A model generated the notes under the pieces. It ran no database searches. It worked only from the letters and a program-made list of their open reading frames with translations, and was not told the DNA's origin. From positions 11,393,001 through 11,457,000 of the forward strand of contig NC_079888.1 in NCBI RefSeq assembly GCF_029227915.1: 64,000 bases of DNA. Reading direction: 5' to 3'. Made by a program: the position numbers and the translations under genes. The stretch comes from Hydractinia symbiolongicarpus. Its lineage: Eukaryota; Cnidaria; Hydrozoa; Anthoathecata; Hydractiniidae. The stretch's first letter is position 1. Each line of letters opens with the position of its first letter. Of the stretch, positions 25,101 to 34,100 are shown one piece after another.

Positions 25101-28100
25101 TCGCCATAGATCGTTCAAAAATCATGAAAACGGGATCGTATAAAGCGAAAAGATCGCCGTAGATTGTGTAGATTGAACCTATGAATATGCAATTTTGCTA
25201 GAGGTTCGTTTCAAGATCGTATAGCAATTTACTTTGTTCAAAGTTCGTATCATTTCATTTTGTACGATAAAAAAACTTTGTTTAAGTTCGTATCATATTT
25301 TAAAAAAGTTCGTATAAACTTCCTTTACATTCTTTATTTTAAACGAAGCACTTCGTATGACATTCATTTCACGAAACGAAGTACTTCGTAGCATTCGTAA
25401 AATTGTATAAAAAAAACATACAAACATTTTGAGATGATCCCTTAAGAGTATCAATGTTCATTTCAAGAACTGCATCTCTAGCTTTACCTTCAAGTGTAAG
25501 AAAAATAGCAGCAGCCTGTTTCTTTTTATCAATATTTGTAAAGATTTGCCAAATTTTTATCTTCTTTTTTCAGTTTTCATATGAAATGTCCTCACTTAAC
25601 GTTGGCGGGGCCTTGTAATCTTTTCTTGAAACCATTATTCCTCTGCTACCATTTGTTAAGTAACAATAATGACTTACTTTGATTGTCTCACTTGGTTACT
25701 CAGCGGTATCACAAACACAACCAGCAGGAACACAACAACACAACTTTATCTGTAACACAACAACGCAACTGGACATCAACACAACTGCACAACCACTTGA
25801 GGCCCCACCAAGACATTCACTATTGTTTATAGTCTATATTATGGAGACAACATATTAATTTTAACAACTAGACCACCTACCAAGAATTTAATGATGGATT
25901 CTGATAAACCACAAGAGGCTGCTGCAGAGGCACCACTATGTGTATTCAGGGCTAAATTGTTTTTAAGGCTAATACTTAAAAAGGCTGAAGCATATTTCCT
26001 TGTCACAAAATCGCCACTGGAAAGGATGAACAAAGGACCATGTGTGCCACCCCGAAACAGTAGGTATTGTCTAATTGCATTAACAGGACATAATTTTCCT
26101 CCAATCTTGGCCAGGCGGGTTTTGATTCATTGCCTTAAGGGATCTGTTTTGGATGCTTCAATATGTAAAAATATAACTTTGCCACAGGGAGAAAAAGTAA
26201 TATCAGAAGGTGCCAGATTGATGGCTGGGTCAAGCAAGGAATTAGAGGGACAAACATATTCTGAAACACGTAAAAACCCCAAAAAGGCAACAAGGAGTGA
26301 TGGATAACCGACGACTGACTACTTGAGGGTGACAACGTCTAATACCTCGTAAGACATAGAACAATTTGTGCATGGAGACTAGTTTTTCATTGTAACAACA
26401 AATATTGCTTTGGTATTGAATACCGCACAAATACACTTTGATTGTAGAAATTTGACTCGTCCAGCAAGAAAAGTAACGAAAAGTTGCAGAGTCAGCTCTT
26501 TAAGTGGAAACATTGGTGCAGAAATTTGGTTACAAAACCCTTGAAAGCTGCGAATTCCTAATAGGTATGTAGACCTAGTATTAGGTGAAAGTGCTGAAAT
26601 CAAGTAGTGATTCATAACGTGTCCAAGAACTCTGAGATCGACTTGGGGACAATTGTAGGAGAAACTTTTGCCTCTGCGCATATGGCTTTGAACTTTGTAA
26701 CCTGTAATCGAGAAAGGAGATTAGCGTAAGTGTTGGAACTGCCAGCTATGTGACACAACAGGAGATTAATATTCCACCAGGCAGTAAAGAAAAACAATTT
26801 TCTTATCAATGACATGATGTACCTGCATTTACACGACCCTGTTTGCCAAATGTGAACAATCGCTTCATTATCTGTATGTAAAACAACTTCCTTGTTACCC
26901 CAACTTTCACCCCAGCAAAATGTGGCAACCACAATGGCTAACAGCTCGCAAAAACTGATACTATAGTCTTGCTGAAAATGAATGGGTAACGAAAACCACC
27001 AACCATCATAATATCCTCAAAGACCTAATCCTGACGCATCTGTATAGAGGTCAGCCCTATGATATGAAATGGTATCCAACTGGAATAAGGCAACCCCATT
27101 CCAGGATGGCAAAAATTCCAGCCACCAGTCAATGTCCTTCCGTGCCTCAGACGATAGAGAAATGTGATGATGCAATTGATGCAACATGGTGGACAAGTCA
27201 ATCAAGCGGCGCAGAAAAATCCGACCGCATTTTACCACTTTCCAAGCAAAGGAAAGGGACCCAATTAAGGACAACAAATCACGTTTGGTGCACTTTTTTG
27301 CCATTTCAGTAAGGTAGACATAAGGTCATTAAACTTTTCCTTAGGGAGTCTAATCATAAGATTAACGGTATCTATCTTGATGCCAAAGTAAGTAATAACT
27401 TGTACTGGACCAATGATTTCAGTGGGACTCCAAGTAATAAACTTTCATAATGGTGTCAACAAAAAATTGACAGTGTAATTTGGAAAGGTGATAAAACCAT
27501 CTAGATAGTGTTTTAAATTTCTTATGTGCACTAAGACAATAAAAATCCAGGTAAGTAAATCTGCAAAATTATTAAAAATAAATGGAGATGATCTGCCACC
27601 AAAAGGCAACACAACATCAAAATAAAATCTATTTTCCCTCTCATAGCCAAGTAAATGCCAGTCATCGGGATGAACTGGACAGAACCTAAAGGCATGCTTA
27701 ATGTCTAATTTTGGCATGTAGCAGCCTTGACCTAAGGACTTAATTAAATTAAGAGCCTCATCAAAAGAAGAATAATTGTCTTTGCTTATGCTGTCATTAA
27801 CAGAGTAACCTCTGGGGAAGGAGAGATCAAGAATCGCTCGAACAGTGTCATCCTTTTTTGGTGCAGCCCCAAGTGGTGAGCAGTGAAAATTAGAAAGGGG
27901 TTCCTGCATGAATGGCCCAACAGTATGTCCCCTGTTAAGTTCTTTTAAAATTGCTGACTTATTGTTTCTGATGGGCGAGGCTAATGTGCTGTTGTCAAAT
28001 CCTAACCTAAATCTACATGTAAAACCAGAAATAATAAAATTTACTACAGCTCTGTTAGGATGAGAGGCTAAGAAGTGGCTTAAAGCGTGAACTTTAATGG

Positions 28101-31100
28101 GTGTTGTGACCAAAGATGCAATAGGAAAAAACCTATCTGGAACCAAACTTAGAGGGCTGGGATAGACACTGCGTAGCTGGGTGTTCTTTGGAATAGTTCT
28201 GACATCTGTGGACATAGGTGCAGGGGTATCGACAAGTGAGCCATCGATTAAAGCAAATGCAGGGGTTGCCATGTGTGGGCGTCCCGGCTCTAGGAGGGGC
28301 ATTCCGAAACTTTGGGGGCGATGGCTGCGACCCAAAAGACCTATTTGGGCAATGTGAAGCATAATGTCTGGACCTTTACAAGAAAAACATTGAAGAGGTC
28401 CTACAGGGAAAACCTTCTGCGACAACACTGAGAGGGCCTTCTAAAGCTTGGTGCCCACTGTGGTTTAACTTGGGTTTAAATATAAAACCTAAAAGGTTTT
28501 AAATGTGTTTTAAAAATTAAAATAAACCCTGAGCATTCCCACTGTGTTTTAAAAGCAAAAACATGTCGCGTTTCTCTCTTGGTAGCCTTTGTGTGATTTA
28601 TCAAAAATCACTTGATATTGGCAAATAAGTACGCTAAGATTCTCTTCCTGTACCAAATTTTTTTTTTGTGCCATTTTTTATTCTCTTTTCTGTCTTAAAG
28701 TGAAAATGCACAAAATGTGCCCTAAAATCGTTGAATACTCCTTTAGCATTTGTCGGCGCCCTTGAAATTTAAACCACAATATCAAAATTTTTTGATCTAA
28801 GGTTTTATTTTATCTGTGGTTTAAACAGGTTTTATGCCGAAAATTTTAAAACGCGAACACATTCTCATTATGCTTTAACTTTATAATCTTATTTAAAACA
28901 TACTTAAAACACACTTAAACCACAATGGGAATCGAGCTTAAGGTGCATATTAAACAGTGCATCGTCAATAACATCCCACCTTTGAGAATGATTATTTGCC
29001 AGCTGCAACCGGTGAAGTTGGTCGTATGTGTAAACAGATGCAAAAGCGTACTGGCTAATGAAGGTTTGGTAGGCTAACATTTGTTGGACAAGAAGAGGGT
29101 AAAACGAAACCATGCACCTCATATAGGTTGTCCAGGCAGAAACCGAAGAATTAAAATCCTTAACCTTACCCTTCCCTGCCATTTTTTGGGATAAGGACAC
29201 CTTGGGGGCACTGTCCACATTTTGGATATTAAGATCGAACTCCCCCAGATGGTCCATGGGAAGAGAAGTACACAAAACAGAAGAGTGTGGAGATGGAGGC
29301 AAAAGAGCATCAAAATACACGTACTCACGCGACTTAATTTTGTCCTATAATCGTTTGGGAATGGGCGGCAGACATACACTAGAAATAGGATCCAGAACAG
29401 TAGCGTCATGCTGCAGAGCCTCGCTGCGAACGACATGGCCTGCTGGAAGTCAACAGTGAACCGGTGGCCGAAAAGTTAACAGGGGGAGGGTGAGGCTGCT
29501 GGCCTTGTCCTTGAGGCGAAACAAAGTTCTGGGTGCTGACTAAATATTGCAGTCACTCTCCTCCACAGTAGCTAAGCCGTGCTTTCTATTTTCTTGTCCA
29601 ACATGGCTGCTGGGACCATCTTCCACATAATGAAAACTTCCATTAGATTGATCGAGCAAACTCGTGGTGCTTGTCTCATCATCAACCGATGAAAAGGGGT
29701 TTGCTTCACGCTGAAATTTGTCAAGTAAAGCTTGGGCGAGTTGAGACAGGGTAAAACGCTTCACAGGCATGTTGTATGAGTTTGAAATTAGAACAAGGGA
29801 TTCCTTGCCAAGTTGCACACAATCTTTTAACGTGCGCAGATGAGGCTCCACAGCGGCAGCATGTTTTTCGAACAAAACGCTTTTCTTATCGCTATTTGAT
29901 GCCATTATGTTATTGAAGCCAAAGAGTTGATAGAGTTAATGATCTACTATAGGTGGCAGTGATAGACAATATAGATGCTTCTGGAAAACGTGGAGCTACC
30001 TATAGCTATAACTATAGTTAAACGGATATTGAAATCTTTAGTTGTTTTTTGAAGACAATCTTGTCAGCTTAGGTCAGAGGCCAATGTGATGTGAAATTCT
30101 TAATTTATAGGTCATTGGTAACAGAGGCTAGGCTCATTGGCCTGGTTAATTGAGACAATACCCAATGTGGGTAAACAAAACATCATGCACCAATTTTGAA
30201 GCTCAATATAGTGTTTTTATATTTTAGTTCACACAACCAACTAGCAACTTGACTGGAAACTGCAATTAACATGAGCTAAACTGTGTTTAGCTCCATTTAT
30301 AATTCTCTCTAAAGCTAATAATATTGTTTTTATACTTGCGGTCATTTCTTTTCTCATCTATACAACTGCAAAGGAATATTCATATTGACGCCATGACAGC
30401 ACTGTTTATAAACACATTTGTGCAATATCCATAAATAAAAATAAAAGAAGCTGAATTTTGAAGTAATACAACCTCGTTCCCAACACCTGTTGTTTCTTTT
30501 TTATATTGGGTGAGCGAGTGAGCATCTCTCCACCCGGAAAGAAGAGCATTCGAAGGTTTGAAGTTATGTTCTTACTACTGGGCTGAAAAAAGCTTCACAT
30601 AAAAGAATAATCCCCTGCAAAACAGATTTTTATGGCTTTTATTCAAAAAGAGTGCACTAAATTTTTGAGTATTGTGGCGAAAAATTCTAAATCAGAAAAT
30701 CATTTATATCTTTCTTAAAAGCCTTTTTTATAATACACAATCCCTGCAAGCATTGGGTATATAAGACGTGCAGTGGTATTGGAGAAAAGTTAAGAGCTGA
30801 CATTCAATTTGTATGCAAGTGTTGCAAAGGTAAGATTATAGACAATGAAGTATTTCCAGCTTTAATGAGATATAAAAGTGGCTTGTTAAATTTCTGTTAC
30901 TTAGGTGATATGTTAGGTAGTGAAGGGGGTGTTGGAAGAAGTGTTACTTTCAGGATAGGTTCTGCTTGAAAAAAGTTTGAAGAGATACTTCCTTTGTTGA
31001 CTAGAATAGTCTTGTCAATTGAGGTGAAAGTTAGGTTATATGAGGCCTGTGTAAGTAGTGTTACGTTGTACGGTAGTGAGACATGGGCAGTGAAGCATGA

Positions 31101-34100
31101 AGATCTTGACCGTAAAGAAAGGAATGATAAGAGAATGGTTAAGTGGATGGGTAATGCCAGTCTGACAGACAAAAAATGTTCAAAAGAGTTCAGAAGCATA
31201 CTAGGTATCCGTATCATTAAGGATGTTATCCGAATAATAAGATTGAGTTGGTGGAGACACTTGAAAAGTATGGAGAAGGATAATTGTGTAAGAAAGTGTA
31301 GAGACTTGATAATTTCTGGGGCAAAGCTCAGTGGCAGACCAAGAAAGACTTCGCAGGAGGTAATGAGGACAGACTTGATGCAGAGGAATTTGAGTTTAGA
31401 TCTAACACAGTCTAGATCAGTTTAAAGATCGGTCATTAATATGCTAGCATAAAAAACAGAAGTTTAGGCAAGAATGATGACAATAATGATGATATGGATG
31501 GCCACTTGATTTTGGAAGTGTTCGCTCACCTCTTATTGATAGCCCTGTTATAAATGGCTTTCAATGTTGACAAAAGTTTGCAAATTTTTGTATGCACATT
31601 CTAATGTAAGGAAAAATAAAATACAACTACATTTTTTCATTTTTATAAAATGTTTTTTCATGGATTTATTTCTGTGTTTACGCTAGATTAGTCTCCAGCA
31701 TTGATATGCAATTCAATTGTGTGGAATGCAAACTATCACTTAGAGACTGCAAAAAAAATGGTCACAGATTGCAGATTTTTTCTACAAAGTAAGGGTTGTC
31801 GACTAATTCTGGAGCACTAATATCGTTACTTTATACCGCATTAATTTTGTTCAGGGATAGAATATTATTATTAATATTATTATTTCTAGAAAATTTCAGC
31901 TTTTAAAAAAATGCCAAAAATTTCTTTAGTATACATTCTGGGTATTTCCCTTTTAATAAGGTAATTGCTGACTTCAGCATGCAATGTGTAAATTCTTGAA
32001 TCAGCAAAATTTGTTTCAGTTTAAACACAAAGTAATAACTTTTAAACAGTGTGTCTGTGACTTACAAAGTTCTGTAATTTACAGTTTTATCTATCCTTTT
32101 TTTCAGGTTTTATTCGAAAGGTGTATGGCATTTTGAGTGCACAACTTTTGTTTACAACATTGGTTGGGGCTTTTTTTATGTACAATGAATCTGCAAAAAA
32201 CTTTGTACAACAAAGGTGAGTACCTTTTTTTACTGAAGTTGCTCAAACTAGAATAGGTGAAGTCGTTTAGGTGGAAGTGTCTTAATTAATTCTTAGCATT
32301 CATTCGGGTTAGAGAATATTTGCATCTGTTTTAGCTAGACAACTTTAGTTATAGGTTGAGCTTGTGTGACTAGAACATTATCTCACCCTTTGACCTACAC
32401 TAACCCCAACCGTGAAAAAGCTAAAGTCCAAAGGGTGTAAATTTCACTGTGTTTTATTGTTCACACAAACTTGTAGAAAATATTTTAGGTTATTTTGACA
32501 TTTGAAACTAAAAGGTATATCGACAAGAAGTCACTTAACCATTACTTTTCTCGTTTTATAATATAATCAAACTTAATAATTAGAATAAGATTTAAAGACA
32601 CAAATAGAATTGTGACTGTCAGCAATGATTTGTGGTGATATCAGTATTTTTCCCAAATTTCAGTTTCCCAAGTATTCTCATTTGTAACTGTTTTTTATGA
32701 CTCTTTCAGGCAAAATTGAAAGCACTTAATGTATTTTAAATGATATAGGCTACTTTAGCTTACTTTTTATAGCCAACTTTTTTTAGTTTTAAGTTTTAAT
32801 TAAATAATTGTGGGGTGGGGAGGGAATAAGAAGAATAAAATAAGTGAAAGAATTAGCAATTTGTCGAAGGATGTAATGACCTTGGAATTAAATGGCTCGT
32901 CATCATCATCATCATCATACTCTGAAATTGTTGATCATTTTATTTAAGTCCTAACTTGTTGTTTATTGGGATGTTTGCATCCATTGGATTAATTATTGCA
33001 CTCGGCATTAAACGAAAAGATGCTCCCATGAACATGTACTTGCTGGCTGCATTCGTAAGTTTTTATTTTTTTATTTTTTTTTATTTTTATTTTTGTCATG
33101 AACTTTATATGTTTCTCTGTATTTTTGATGATTTAAAGTGTAAAGCATAAAATAAGTAAACTATCCTAAGAAATAACCTGAATAGGAGTTTTTCACTTTG
33201 TAAAAAAAGATGTAAGAAACACTAAATTTGTCTATTTAAAAGAGTATGGAGATTTCGTAGATTGTCCACTAAAGAGGAGGGAGGTTCCGTGGATTGTTTA
33301 TTTATAAGAGTAGGGTGATTTCGTGGAGGCATGCTTGTGATATGTGCATCTTGCAAAGCACAATTTATTTTCAATTCAACCAAAGATTTATAAATTTTAT
33401 ATAGCTAAAAGTTATATGTGATGGTCAGGTTTGAAATTCTAAACCTTGTACCTTATCTATACTTTTCATTTTGTTTGTTCTAGACTTTTGTTGAAGCATA
33501 CACAATCGGCACGGTGGGTAAGTATTTTGTATACAAATTTGTACTTAATTTGAGGTGGCAACAATCTAATGTATTTTCTCTTCTTTCTTGTAACTTGATA
33601 ATTTTATTACTTAGTTCAAATTTTCAAAGTTATTTGACATTTATAGAGCGCTTTTAGAAACAGTTCATAATTTTTTTTTATTTAATTTTTTTTAACTCAA
33701 TTTCATATTCCAATTCCAATGTTTTCAGTTTTACATGTTAAATTTGATTTTATTGAGTTGAGAAAGTTAAGTACTGTTTTATCTATATTTTCCTAAAAAT
33801 AGTTTTGCAATTAAAGTTTTCAGTGCTTGAATAATAGTGGTTTTATTTCAATCTTCTTTATGATGTTAACAATTTGCCTTTCTAGTAACATTCTATGATC
33901 AACTCATTGTGCTGCAAGCATTTGGTTTGACAATGGCGACAGTGATTGCCCTGACAGTATACACTTTCCAGTCAAAAAAAGATTACAGCACATGGGGAGC
34001 TGGGTATGTATTTATTTTAGTATAACACTAGCCTGCTGTTTAATATTATTAATATGGCTGCAACCCCTACATAATACATTGGAAAAGAGGGCCAAATTTT

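Larger units (their letters stand above)
21209..25866 (-). mobile_element. Ty1/copia LTR retrotransposon 2, internally rearranged
   Basis: The LTRs 21209-21422 and 25654-25866 share about 213 bp (TGTTAAGTAAC at the right copy; the left copy has TTTT for TGTT). A primer site TGGTAGCAGAGG at 25640-25651, the same as in copia-1, fixes the minus orientation. RNase H and RT read on the minus strand, but the integrase plus linker (23265-24427) reads on the plus strand: an internal inversion. Gag is reduced to a short N-terminal piece. Further insertions are a LINE 3' end (about 21883-22282) and a Harbinger-like element (24430-25441). It sits inside the Ngaro recombinase. Confidence 0.9.
21093..29905 (-). 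mobile_element. Ngaro-like tyrosine-recombinase retrotransposon, split by copia-2
   Basis: Minus-strand order: Gag-like ORF (29905-28936), RT-RNase H (28428-26612), and tyrosine recombinase (26681-25867 continuing at 21208-21093). There is no LTR of the copia/gypsy type and no DDE integrase. Recombinase sequence runs up to the right LTR of copia-2 (...[10 protein letters not shown]) and resumes beyond its left LTR ([15 protein letters not shown]), which shows that copia-2 inserted here; ACTA flanks both sides. A MITE interrupts the Gag/RT junction at 28441-28936. Termini (expected split direct repeats) were not found. Confidence 0.85.

Noticed and set aside
24432-25170. CRISPR-like array
   Set aside because: Units are contiguous 53-bp repeats without unique spacers, in a eukaryotic transposon.
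25891-26307. 138-residue plus-strand ORF that looks coding
   Set aside because: It is antisense to the Ngaro tyrosine recombinase (minus-strand [15 protein letters not shown]), which explains the open frame.
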